Both the position numbers and the translations under genes were made by a program. A stretch of 64,000 nucleotides of DNA from Verrucomicrobiota bacterium. GTDB lineage: Bacteria; Verrucomicrobiota; Verrucomicrobiia; Opitutales; Opitutaceae. The stretch is taken from contig JAEYUW010000011.1 of the NCBI GenBank assembly GCA_023432225.1, forward strand, positions 1-64,000. Reading direction: 5' to 3'. The notes beneath the pieces were generated by a model, which saw only the letters and a list, made by a program, of their open reading frames with translations, did not search any database and was not told the DNA's origin. Shown in pieces: positions 24,107 through 33,712 of this stretch (its first letter is position 1; the number at the start of each line of letters is the position of its first letter).

Positions 24107-24919
24107 TCAACCCGCGCCGCCGGAGGCGTTGGAGACGGGGCTGAACTTCGTCTTCACGAGGGCGCGGAGATACTCGCGGTTCAGGCGCGCGATGAAGTCG
24201 TGCGAGATGAGCTTCGGGCACACGGCGCTGCACTCGTATTGATTGGTGCAGTTGCCGAAGCCGAGATCGTCCATCGTCTTCACCATCGCGAGCACGCGGC
24301 GTTCGCGTTCGGGCTGGCCTTGCGGGAGCAGCGAGAACTGCGAGACCTTGGCGGCTACGAAGAGCATCGCGGAGGCGTTCTTGCAGGCCGCGACGCAGGC
24401 GCCGCAGCCGATGCATTGCGCGGCGTCCATGGCGAGATCGGCGTCTTCCTTCGGCACGGGAATCGAGTTCGCATCGGGCGCGGCGCCGGTGCGGACGGAG
24501 ATGAAGCCGCCGGCCTGCTGGATTTTGTCGAAGGCCGAGCGATCCGTCATGAGGTCCTTCTGGATCGCGAAGGCTTTCGCGCGGAAGGGTTCGACGAGGA
24601 TCGTGTCGCCGTCCTTGAAGCTGCGCATGTAGGTCTGGCAGGTGGCGATGCCTTTGCCCGGGCCGTGCGGCTTGCCGTTGATGGTGGCGGAGCAGGTGCC
24701 GCAGATGCCTTCGCGGCAGTCGTGCGCGAACGCGATCGGATCTTCACCTTTCTTCGTCAGCTCGTCGTTCACGACGTCGAGCAGCTCGAGGAAGGACATG
24801 TCGGGGTTCACGTTCGTCGCCGGGTAGTCGACGAACTTGCCGGCGTCCTGCGGGCCGGCCTGGCGCCACACGCGGAGGGTGACGTTGAACAGTTTCTTGC
24901 TGGTGGTGTGAGCGACCAT
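24107..24919 (-). CDS. sdhB: succinate dehydrogenase/fumarate reductase iron-sulfur subunit
   Basis: 270 residues. The [2Fe-2S] ligands are in CREGICGTCSATINGKPHG (with the later Cys of ATCQTYM), and the [4Fe-4S]/[3Fe-4S] ligands are in CIGCGACVAACKNASAM and CTNQYECSAVCPK. The protein passes electrons from the flavoprotein to the membrane subunit in respiratory complex II. Its ribosome binding site (AAAGG) lies inside the last codons of the upstream ORF6N gene, whose stop is 5 nt away. Without that inserted gene sdhB would directly follow sdhA, as is usual in sdhCAB operons. Confidence 0.95.
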   Translation of the reverse strand: MVAHTTSKKLFNVTLRVWRQAGPQDAGKFVDYPATNVNPDMSFLELLDVVNDELTKKGEDPIAFAHDCREGICGTCSATINGKPHGPGKGIATCQTYMRSFKDGDTILVEPFRAKAFAIQKDLMTDRSAFDKIQQAGGFISVRTGAAPDANSIPVPKEDADLAMDAAQCIGCGACVAACKNASAMLFVAAKVSQFSLLPQGQPERERRVLAMVKTMDDLGFGNCTNQYECSAVCPKLISHDFIARLNREYLRALVKTKFSPVSNASGGAG

Positions 24920-24924
24920 GAGAG

Positions 24925-25470
24925 TCAGCCTTTCGATTTGGCGGGAGGTGTTGTTTTGAGAGTGGTGTGGAAGCCCATCTCGCGGACTTCGTCGGCGGTG
25001 GGCGGGGTCATGAGTTCGCGGATGGCGTCGAAGACGACTTTGAACTGCTCGTCGTATTTTTTCTCCATCGCCTTGAGCTTGCGCGCGAGGTCGGCGTGGC
25101 CGGCGATCATCTGGCGCAGGCGGACGAAGGCGCGCATGATTTCGATGTTCACCTGCACGGCGCGCGGGGAGCGCAGCACACTGGAGAGCATCGCGACACC
25201 CTGCTCGGTGAAAGCGCGAGGAGGCTTCGCCAACGCGCGTTGGCCGATCCCGTCCAATTGGAGCACGCGAAGTTTCCGCGTCTCTTCCGCGTTGAGCAAA
25301 TAAGCGAAGTCGGCCGGGAAACGCTCAGCATTGCGCTGGACGGCTTGGTTTAGGGCCGTCGTGGAAACTCCGTAAAGCGCGGCGAGTTGGAAATCCAGCA
25401 ACACCTTTTCGCCGCGCAGCAGGATGACGCGGCGCTCAATGGCTTCGGGTGAGATGGGGACGATTTCCAC
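24925..25470 (-). CDS. ORF6N domain protein inserted in the sdh operon
   Basis: 181 residues. The first about 90 residues are an ORF6N/KilA-N-related DNA-binding domain (VILLRGEKVLLDFQLAALYG, then TTALNQAVQRNAERFPADFA and LTEQ-like AFTEQGVAMLSSVLRSPRAV). The C-terminal part is helical (IMRAFVRLRQMIAGHADLAR, RKLKAMEKKYDEQFKVVFDA). Such proteins are common in phage and accessory regions and their role is unclear; gene-regulatory use is plausible. It stands between sdhA and sdhB, the only non-sdh gene in the operon. Two strong palindromes precede it. Their shared core TCACAA..TGTGA makes them good candidates for its own operator. Confidence 0.85.
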   Translation of the reverse strand: MEIVPISPEAIERRVILLRGEKVLLDFQLAALYGVSTTALNQAVQRNAERFPADFAYLLNAEETRKLRVLQLDGIGQRALAKPPRAFTEQGVAMLSSVLRSPRAVQVNIEIMRAFVRLRQMIAGHADLARKLKAMEKKYDEQFKVVFDAIRELMTPPTADEVREMGFHTTLKTTPPAKSKG

Positions 25471-25478
25471 GACTCGAC

Positions 25479-25505
25479 TATGATGTCACAATTTGTGACA
25501 TCATA
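25479..25505. promoter_or_regulatory. perfect 27-nt palindrome upstream of the ORF6N gene
   Basis: The 13-nt arms TATGATGTCACAA and TTGTGACATCATA pair perfectly around one T. It lies 9 nt upstream of the ORF6N start. Likely operator; it could also form an RNA hairpin between sdhA and ORF6N. Confidence 0.65.
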
Positions 25506-25564
25506 TTTGTAATCATATGAGTGCCTGACGCTTGCCCACTTTCGGCGGCCGACAAATCGCTACC

Positions 25565-25593
25565 TTTTGAAATCACAATCTGTGATTTCAAAA
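25565..25593. promoter_or_regulatory. second palindrome upstream of the ORF6N gene
   Basis: The 13-nt arms TTTTGAAATCACA and TGTGATTTCAAAA are perfect around ATC. It shares the TCACAA.CTGTGA-like core with the palindrome at 25479-25505, about 87 nt apart centre to centre. Same probable ligand. Confidence 0.6.
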
Positions 25594-25720
25594 CGAAATT
25601 CCCTTCTTCACCAACAACTTGGTGAAGCACCGCAGCAGTGACGGGAAGGAGGGCGGCGTTCATGTGGCGACGTGAGGATGTCCCAATTCGGGATATGCTC
25701 GGGGCTTCAGGCGGCGCAGC

Positions 25721-27643
<1,923 letters not shown>

Positions 27644-27655
27644 GACGGGAAAGGC

Positions 27656-28348
27656 TTAGAGGTGAACGTAGCCGCTCAGCACCGCGATCGGGATGAGGGC
27701 GTTGAGGAGGAAGTAGCCCCAGCAGTAGACCTTCGCGAAACCATCGAGGCCCTTGGCCCAGGTTTCGTTGCGGAGGCCAAGGCTCTGGAACATCGACGAG
27801 ATGCCGTGCGCCAAGTGGTAACTGAGGAGACCGACGGCCACGATGTAGAACACCGAAACCGGCACGCTGCTGAAGCCTTCGATCACCATCTTGTAGACGT
27901 CGCGCACCAGGGTGCCGTCGGCGAGCTTGTAGGTGTGCTCGCTCCACTCCGGATGCTGCGCACGGATCGTGAAGTGCAGGAGGTGGAAGATCAGGAACGC
28001 CAGCACAACCAAGCCCGTGCGGGCCATGATGCGCGAGGCAAGCGTGGCGCGGTTGACCTTGTCGATGCCGTAGGCCTCGGGGCGGGCGGCGCGATTTTCC
28101 AGCGTCAGCTGGATAGCTAGCCACACGTGCACCACGACGCACACGAGGAGGAAGCCGCGAATCAGCCACAAGGCCGACCCGAGCGACTCGAGGAAGTGCC
28201 CGTAATGGTTGATTTTCTCCGGCGGGAGAAAGATCTGCAAATTACCGACCAAGTGTCCGGTGACGAAGCCGAACAACACGAGTCCGGTAAACGCCATCAG
28301 GAACTTTCGGCCAATAGAGGAGGTGAAGAGCGAGCCAATGAGGTTCAT
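27656..28348 (-). CDS. sdhC: succinate dehydrogenase cytochrome b subunit
   Basis: 230 residues from ATG 28348 (MNLIGSLFTSSIGRKFLMAF). Five hydrophobic segments (for example LMAFTGLVLFGFVTGHLVGN, LWLIRGFLLVCVVVHVWLAI, GLVVLAFLIFHLLHFTI) with haem-ligand His residues at HLVGN, HVWLAI, HFLE and HLLHF mark the single-subunit, two-haem type (TIGR02046-like) used with the SdhA and SdhB here. It anchors complex II and reduces (mena)quinone. First gene of the operon, 12 nt ahead of sdhA. Confidence 0.93.
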   Translation of the reverse strand: MNLIGSLFTSSIGRKFLMAFTGLVLFGFVTGHLVGNLQIFLPPEKINHYGHFLESLGSALWLIRGFLLVCVVVHVWLAIQLTLENRAARPEAYGIDKVNRATLASRIMARTGLVVLAFLIFHLLHFTIRAQHPEWSEHTYKLADGTLVRDVYKMVIEGFSSVPVSVFYIVAVGLLSYHLAHGISSMFQSLGLRNETWAKGLDGFAKVYCWGYFLLNALIPIAVLSGYVHL

Positions 28349-29026
28349 CGCGTAAGGGATTTCGCAGCGCCGCGTGGAGGGGTGGAACGCCGAAGAGGCG
28401 GCGAAGAAACCAACCCGGTTCGCCGAAGTAAAGTGCGCCGCCCGAGCACCCCAACCGCTCTCGGGTTTATTAGGCTCCCTAACCTTGATGAGAAGTCTTC
28501 GGTTTCGGCCGCCTTTGAGCGGGCTCTCCTCAAGGCAGCTTAGGCGGTGCCGATGAGCCGCGTGCCACCTTAAATCCAGCTGGTCGGTATTCTGATGCGC
28601 GTCGCTCACCTCGGCCTCTCCGTCGGCGAAAACGATCTCCGGTTACTCCTGATGCCTGACAACGTCAGCGCCTCGAGCAGCTCCGAATTGGTGAATGGCA
28701 ACACCACTCGCTCGATCGCGCTGACATCCACAACACCGGAGCACCGCGGGACCTCGCTGGCCGTGGCGACTGAATCGCGCACCCGGTAGTCCAGCCGAGC
28801 ACCAACGGTGGATTGCCACCGTCGCGAGCATGCCCGCTGCAACCGGACGAAAGATGCAGCAAAAGCAGCCTACCCCTTGATAGAAAGAAACTAGCAAAAG
28901 CTAATCTCAGGGGCGCCAGTAATAGGTCTACACGACGCCCTCGATCGCCCACATAACTCCCGGCGTAAATAGGTATTTTCACCTATTTATTTGACCATTA
29001 CCGTTCGGCCCTACATTCAGAATTCC
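28349..29026. other. 678-nt intergenic stretch, no gene supported
   Basis: This separates the divergent sdhC and PEP-CTERM genes. Short frames on both strands lack family similarity or plausible starts. GC is slightly lower than in flanking genes. The only structure I see is the inverted repeat at 28966-28989 just before the PEP-CTERM gene. It probably holds the sdh operon promoter, but I cannot place it. Confidence 0.5.
28966..28989. promoter_or_regulatory. AT-rich inverted repeat upstream of a PEP-CTERM gene
   Basis: Perfect 9-nt arms TAAATAGGT and ACCTATTTA surround a 6-nt loop ATTTTC. It lies about 38 nt upstream of the start at 29027, close to a TTGACC that might be a -35 box. Possible operator. 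Confidence 0.45.
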
Positions 29027-30118
29027 ATGACCCGTGGCTTTCCCCAATACGCTCTCCTGCGCGCGCTGTGCGTCGCGCTGAGCTGGGGCTGGGCGGCCAC
29101 GATGCTGCCGGCGCAGGTAGCGGTCACCGCCGTGGACTACGGCAGCACGACCAACGGCACCGATCGCACCGCCGGCAACATCACTTACCTGAACCAGACC
29201 ACGCAGGTGGAATACATCTCCACTGCGCTCGGCACCTACAATTTCAACGGTCCCCTCGCGAGCGCTGTCTACTTCCGCCGCAACACCTCGTCCGGCAATC
29301 CGAACAACTCGACCGTCTTCTACCAATACTCGTCCACCGGCTACGGCAGCGCGACGGTCCTCGGCAAAGGCGACACCTCGCCGACGATGTCCGAAGTGAT
29401 GCTCAGCAACGACCTCACGCAAGGTCTCCGCAATCCCTTCGCGAACAGTTCCGCCTCCACGAGTTCGAACATCGAGCGCATCGATTTCTATTTCTCCGGC
29501 GGTTACACCGTGCAGGCCGGTGACGCGATGGTCTTCTTCGACCTCGAAAACGTCGGCAACTACGGCGACGGCTTCCGTGTCGCGGCCTTCACCTCCGTCG
29601 GCACCGTCAACGGCACCAGCAACGCGCCCACGGCCTACGCGAACAGCGGCCTCCTCGTGCAGCCCGGCACTTTCGGCAATCCGGTCGACACGCCCACCGG
29701 CACGAACGCGAAATACCTCCGCGCCACGACCACCAACGGCGACAATCTCGCGAGCGGCCAGTCGATCACGACGCTCGACACCAACTCCGGCACGCCCAAC
29801 AGCAACGACCTTTATCTCGTCGGCACGCTCATCCGCTTCACCGACCTCGGCCTCTCGGTCGGCCAAACCATCTACGGCTACTCGCTCATGGCCGGCGACG
29901 TCACCGCGAACACCGGTTCCGATCTCGTCAACTGGAACAACAGCTCGGTCTATCTCACGAACACCGATCCGAATTCGTGGGGCAACATGGACTTCATGGG
30001 CTTCGGCGCCCAGATCTCCAAGCCCGTGCCCGAGCCTTCGACCTACGGCGCTCTTTTCCTCGGCGCCGCCCTCGCCTTCTTCGGCTGGCGCCGCTGGCGC
30101 ACGCAACGCGCCGCGTAA
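29027..30118 (+). CDS. PEP-CTERM sorting domain protein
   Basis: 363 residues from ATG 29027. A signal peptide (LLRALCVALSWGWAATMLPA) precedes a Ser/Thr/Asn/Gly-rich beta-type extracellular domain (QTTQVEYISTALGTYNF and many NTSSGNPNNST-like stretches) without a recognised family. The C-terminus has the sorting signal VPEPSTYGALFLGAALAFFG followed by WRRWR, so the protein should be processed by exosortase (not in this window) and exported to the envelope or matrix. Function unknown, probably structural or adhesive. Confidence 0.85.
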   Translation: MTRGFPQYALLRALCVALSWGWAATMLPAQVAVTAVDYGSTTNGTDRTAGNITYLNQTTQVEYISTALGTYNFNGPLASAVYFRRNTSSGNPNNSTVFYQYSSTGYGSATVLGKGDTSPTMSEVMLSNDLTQGLRNPFANSSASTSSNIERIDFYFSGGYTVQAGDAMVFFDLENVGNYGDGFRVAAFTSVGTVNGTSNAPTAYANSGLLVQPGTFGNPVDTPTGTNAKYLRATTTNGDNLASGQSITTLDTNSGTPNSNDLYLVGTLIRFTDLGLSVGQTIYGYSLMAGDVTANTGSDLVNWNNSSVYLTNTDPNSWGNMDFMGFGAQISKPVPEPSTYGALFLGAALAFFGWRRWRTQRAA

Positions 30119-30197
30119 GTAGCGCCGGCTTCCAACCGGCGCGCGATGCGAGCGACGCAACGAGGCCCCGAGCGAAAGCCTCACGGCTTCCGCTACA
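30119..30197. repeat. partial REP-type repeat, GTAGCGCCGGCTTCC family
   Basis: GTAGCGCCGGCTTCCAACCGGCG (hairpin with GTAG foot at 30119-30141) begins right at the PEP-CTERM stop. A matching CTAC end (GGCTTCCGCTAC) follows at 30186-30197. The two ends differ more than in other copies. Confidence 0.55.
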
Positions 30198-30297
30198 CGG
30201 TGAAACCATCACGCCAGCAATGCGGGGTGGCCCGCTTGCGCGCCACTTTCGTGAACAACACTCGATTCGCGCGGCCTCGCTCCCGCGCTCCGCGCGC

Positions 30298-31569
30298 TCA
30301 CTTCGCCAGCGGTTTCAGCAACGCGAATTTTCCGCTCGCCGCCGGCTGGATAAATTTCCGCCGGAACAACGTCACGCGCGCGCCATCGCCGAGCACCGCG
30401 GCGATGTTCTCCGCGAAACCCTCCGGCGCGACCGTGTCCGCGACATACTGCAATTCCCACCGCTGCTCGGAGACCTGCACGAGGCTCCAGTGCCAGCACT
30501 GAAACGCCGCCGGCATGACCTCGTCGATCTCCCACGCCGAAACCACGACGCCATCCGCGCGCGTATGCAGATCCTTTTCGCGCCCGAGAATCCGGTAGCC
30601 CGCCGCCGTGCGTCGCACGATGTCGCCAGTGTGATACCGCAGGAGCGGCATCGCCACGCGATCACGCGTCGTCACATAAATCTGAAATGCCTCGGGATCG
30701 TTCGCGCGCCACGGCACGAGCTCGATGAAGCAATTCGCGTCGATCACGCGCAAGTTGTCCTGGAACGCGTCCCCGACGAAAAGATAACCCGCCTCGGTCG
30801 AGCCATAGAGATCGACCTGCGCCGCGCCGGGGAATGCCTCGGCGATGCGCCGGCTGTGCTGAAGGCTCGCCTTGCCGTAGGTGAGGATCACCGTCTTGAC
30901 GCTCGGCACCGCGATGTCGCGCTTCTTCAGCGCGCGTGCGAGCAGCGAGAGATACACCGGCTCGCCCTCGAGCACCTCGGGCTGCACCGCCTGCAACTCG
31001 CGCGCGATGCGCTCCCATTCACCTTCCGGGAACGCGAACGGGTCGCTCGAAAGATTCAGATAAACCGTGCCATCGAAATAGCGGTGCGGAAACGGGTGAT
31101 CCTCGTAAGGACACAAATTGCTCGAGCACCCCACCGGCGCGAGGACGCACTTGCGATACGGGCGATCGACATACTGCGCGAGCACCGGATGTGCGAGATA
31201 CGCGCGCCGCGTCTGCGCATTCCACCAGCCATCCTCCATCACGACGGTCATCGGTCCGCTCGTCGTGCCGGAGGTGTGCTCGTATTCGTATTTTTTCTGC
31301 GCGAAGCCGCGCTCGATTTCGCGGTAGTCGGCGAAGAACGCGGTGTGGCCGCGCTGCACGATCTCCTGTTTCGTCAGCACCGGAATCTCGCGATAGCACG
31401 CCCACTGCAGCGGCTCGTGATGGAGCGGAAATCTCTGCGGATAAAGCGGGCTGCGCTCGTAGATGGCGCGGATTTCGTTTTCGAGTGTCGCCGGGAGGCG
31501 ACAGTCGTCCAGCTCGCCGAGCGAGTCGGGCGAGTTGGCAAACGCGGGCGTGGAGACGGCGCTTTCCAT
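30298..31569 (-). CDS. adenylate-forming ligase, PaaK/phenylacetate-CoA-ligase-like
   Basis: 423 residues. ATP-binding motif YEHTSGTTSGPM (about residue 95), DLYGSTEAG (adenine-binding A5-like motif) and the YHTGDIV A7-like motif are intact, as is AAGYRILGREKDLHTRADGV near the C-terminal lid. The family includes PaaK, coenzyme F390 synthetase and CapK-type proteins, which activate carboxylic acids as adenylates, often for transfer to CoA or to a carrier. No carrier protein or thioesterase sits next to it, so the substrate is unknown. ATG at 31569 fits; no signal peptide. Confidence 0.82.
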   Translation of the reverse strand: MESAVSTPAFANSPDSLGELDDCRLPATLENEIRAIYERSPLYPQRFPLHHEPLQWACYREIPVLTKQEIVQRGHTAFFADYREIERGFAQKKYEYEHTSGTTSGPMTVVMEDGWWNAQTRRAYLAHPVLAQYVDRPYRKCVLAPVGCSSNLCPYEDHPFPHRYFDGTVYLNLSSDPFAFPEGEWERIARELQAVQPEVLEGEPVYLSLLARALKKRDIAVPSVKTVILTYGKASLQHSRRIAEAFPGAAQVDLYGSTEAGYLFVGDAFQDNLRVIDANCFIELVPWRANDPEAFQIYVTTRDRVAMPLLRYHTGDIVRRTAAGYRILGREKDLHTRADGVVVSAWEIDEVMPAAFQCWHWSLVQVSEQRWELQYVADTVAPEGFAENIAAVLGDGARVTLFRRKFIQPAASGKFALLKPLAK

Positions 31570-31703
31570 CGGGGATGGCGCAGTAAACGTGCGCGTTCGG
31601 CAAAGTCAAATGACCCGGCGGGCATATTCCCCGGGAGCAAAATCAGGCGCGCGCGCACGAAGTCGTGTGACAGTTGGCGTGCGCTCGCGTGCCTTCGCCG
31701 ATT

Positions 31704-31791
31704 GTAGGACTCGACCTTGCGTCGAGCCTGGCGCGCGAGCGCGGCGTGTGCGTCGTCCACACCCGAGGCCTGACACAAGGTCAGGCCCTAC
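31704..31791. repeat. REP-type inverted pair, GTAGGACTCGACC family
   Basis: The left arm 31704-31728 begins GTAGGACTCGACCTTGCGTC. The right arm 31767-31791, GGCCTGACACAAGG to CCCTAC, reverse-complements it with about six differences, so the two arms have diverged. GTAG/CTAC feet are kept. Confidence 0.65.
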
Positions 31792-31826
31792 GATGCACGC
31801 GCACCGCACGCCGCGTCCGCTCCTCT

Positions 31827-32399
31827 TCAGCGCGCCGCGCGCAGCTTCTCCCAGATCGGCCGGAACAGCAGCAGTCCATCCAGCACGAGCGCGTGCGTGA
31901 TCTCCCCGCGAAACGCTCGCGCGTAAACCTCCTCCGCCGGCACGGCGAGAATCTCGAATTCCTCGTTCGGGTCCCAAGCGAGCTCCCGCGTGCGCCGCGC
32001 GTTCTCGACCAGCACGAGGTGGCAGCGATTCGTCTGCATTGCCGGATTCGGATGCACCGATCCGAGCAAACGCGCTTCGCCGACGTAGCCGGTCTCTTCC
32101 GCGAGTTCGCGGAGACCCGCCGTGACCGGGTCTTCGCCCGCTTCCATCACGCCGCCGGGAATCTCGAGCGAGAAGTCGTTAGTGCCGAAACGAAATTGCC
32201 GCACGAGGACGATCTCGTGCTGCGGTGTGAGCGCGACGACGTTCACCCAGTCTGGCGCGTTGATCAGAAAAAAATCGCGCGGCGCTGGATGCGCCGGGTG
32301 CTGAAAATTCACGCTCTGCACATCGAAGATGCGCGTGTGCGCGATTTCGCGCGCGCCGAGCTTTTTCCAACGCTGCGGTTTTTCCGAGGAACTCATCAC
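31827..32399 (-). CDS. NUDIX hydrolase, ADP-ribose pyrophosphatase-like
   Basis: 190 residues. The Nudix box starts GGVMEAGED and ends RELAEETG, with the catalytic Glu residues. Upstream, VALTPQHEIVLVRQFRFGTN and SLEIPGGV are typical of ADP-ribose pyrophosphatases (NudF group), as is the GSVHPNPAMQTNRCHLVLVE loop. It would hydrolyse ADP-ribose or related nucleoside diphosphates. Start ATG 32399 or the next codon (both Met). It lies downstream of the LysM gene with a terminator between them. Confidence 0.88.
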   Translation of the reverse strand: MMSSSEKPQRWKKLGAREIAHTRIFDVQSVNFQHPAHPAPRDFFLINAPDWVNVVALTPQHEIVLVRQFRFGTNDFSLEIPGGVMEAGEDPVTAGLRELAEETGYVGEARLLGSVHPNPAMQTNRCHLVLVENARRTRELAWDPNEEFEILAVPAEEVYARAFRGEITHALVLDGLLLFRPIWEKLRAAR

Positions 32400-32492
32400 C
32401 TCACGCTGCGAAGCCTCGCACAGATTTCCACCGTAGATTTTCCGTCGACCCGCACTGGCGGCACCACCCGCCGGCAGAGACTCGCACCAAAC

Positions 32493-32519
32493 AAAAAGCC
32501 CCCGCTCACGCGGAGGCTT
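32493..32519 (-). terminator. rho-independent terminator of the LysM gene
   Basis: The stem AAGCC(C)CCGC/GCGG(A)GGCTT has an A-run on the plus-strand left, that is, a T-run for the minus strand. It lies about 25 nt past the LysM gene stop. Confidence 0.65.
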
Positions 32520-32544
32520 GGCGGGAAAACCTTTTCGCTCGAGC

Positions 32545-33084
32545 TTAGCGACCCGCGGGGAGGCGAATCTTCTGGCCGACGTGCAGCTTGCTCGGGTTCA
32601 GGCCGGGATTCTCGGAGAGGATCGCATCGACGCTGGTGCCGAACTTGCGCGCGATCTTGCTCGGGGTGTCGCCCGCAGCGACGGTGTAGGTGCCATCGGC
32701 GTTCTTCACGCCCGTCGCGACGGCCTTGCCGCCCTTCGCGCCCGGCGCAGGAGCAACGGCGCGCTTCTTGGCCTCTTCCTCCATCTTCGTCAGCTGCGCG
32801 CGGATCGCGCCGATCTCGGTGCCGACTTGGTTGAGGGCGTTCTGCACGCCGTCACGGAGATTCTTCATGTCGCCGTCGACCTTGGCGCCTTGGGAGCGGA
32901 CCTCGTTCTCGATCGTGGCGATCTTGGCGATTTCGTCGCCTTGCGCGGCCTGGGTCTTTTTGACCGTGGAGAGTTGCACGAGGGCGACGACAGCCAGGAG
33001 GAGGCCGATGACGCCGGTAAACGCGCCGATCATCGGCACGATGTTGCTAGAGCTGGAGCTGCTGTCGCGGGAAAGAGTGTCCAT
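32545..33084 (-). CDS. membrane-anchored LysM domain protein
   Basis: 179 residues from ATG 33084. One N-terminal membrane segment (VPMIGAFTGVIGLLLAVVAL) is followed by a coiled-coil stretch (about residues 45-110) and a C-terminal LysM domain (YTVAAGDTPSKIARKFGTSV, then NPGLNPSKLHVGQKIRLP). LysM binds peptidoglycan, so this probably tethers the inner membrane to the cell wall. Ser-rich N-terminus (SRDSSSSSSNIVP) in the cytoplasm. Family not otherwise recognised. Confidence 0.78.
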   Translation of the reverse strand: MDTLSRDSSSSSSNIVPMIGAFTGVIGLLLAVVALVQLSTVKKTQAAQGDEIAKIATIENEVRSQGAKVDGDMKNLRDGVQNALNQVGTEIGAIRAQLTKMEEEAKKRAVAPAPGAKGGKAVATGVKNADGTYTVAAGDTPSKIARKFGTSVDAILSENPGLNPSKLHVGQKIRLPAGR

Positions 33085-33320
33085 TTGGTGAGAGATTGAG
33101 AAAACTTGTGTAGGGAGCGCTTCCGAGTGACGCAAGAAGCATTTGTTCACGAAATGGCCGTCAAAGCTGCTGGCCCAGCGCAACCTGCACAAGCGCGCTG
33201 CGACTATGCCAAAATGCGAGGACCGCAAAACGCCACGCGCGGCGCCGGCGGCAATCGTCATCCGCGCCCAACGCGCGCGTTGACAGCGTCTGGTTTAGGT
33301 CGTCCTCTGTCGGGCTTCAA

Positions 33321-33397
33321 CGGGGTGTAGCTTAGCCTGGTAGAGCGCCTGGTTTGGGACCAGGAGGTCGTAGGTTCGAATCCTATCGCCCCGACCA
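33321..33397 (+). tRNA. tRNA-Pro (anticodon UGG)
   Basis: 77 nt including an encoded CCA. The acceptor stem CGGGGTG pairs with CGCCCCG. The anticodon loop is TTTGGGA (anticodon TGG), and the T-loop is TTCGAAT. It has the standard cloverleaf. Confidence 0.95.
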
Positions 33398-33528
33398 ACC
33401 TTCGCCGAGGCTTCGGCTGGCAAGCCAGCGCAAGCGAGCGCCACAGCAGCCGTGACGCGATTGGATTCCGCCGTCTGAAGCACCTGGATTTTGTTCGGCT
33501 GACGCGCCTCCGGTCGTGTTTGAGCAAG

Positions 33529-33552
33529 GTAGGTGGCGCGCTCGCGCGCAAC
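33529..33552. repeat. REP-type hairpin, GTAGGTNGCGCG family, copy 1
   Basis: GTAG foot then a hairpin with GCGCG/CGCGC around CTCG (33529-33552). The second copy lies at 61445-61468. No partner arm in opposite orientation is evident nearby. Confidence 0.6.
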
Positions 33553-33606
33553 TTGTCAGCGCGACGCATGAGCAGCGCCCCCCTCTCCGGTGAACGAACG
33601 CGAAAG

Positions 33607-33694
33607 GTAGCGGGAGCTTCCAAGCTCCCGCATGAGTTTTTCCCGCATCGGTTTTCGAAAACGCTGAGCAACGGGAGCTGGAAGCTCCCGCTAC
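33607..33694. repeat. REP-type inverted pair, GTAGCGGGAGCTTCC family, copy 1
   Basis: The left arm GTAGCGGGAGCTTCCAAGCT and onward (33607-33630) is reverse-complemented at 33672-33694 (CGGGAGCTGG to CTAC). Each arm is a hairpin with GTAG foot. It lies just after the stop of the nuclease gene. Copy 2 lies just after the protease gene stop. Confidence 0.8.
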
Positions 33695-33712
33695 TCTGGC
33701 GGCGCAACGCCC

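Noticed and set aside
25478..25663. 61-codon minus-strand frame between sdhA and ORF6N
   Set aside because: It is mainly translation of the two palindromes, with no upstream ribosome binding site or similarity.
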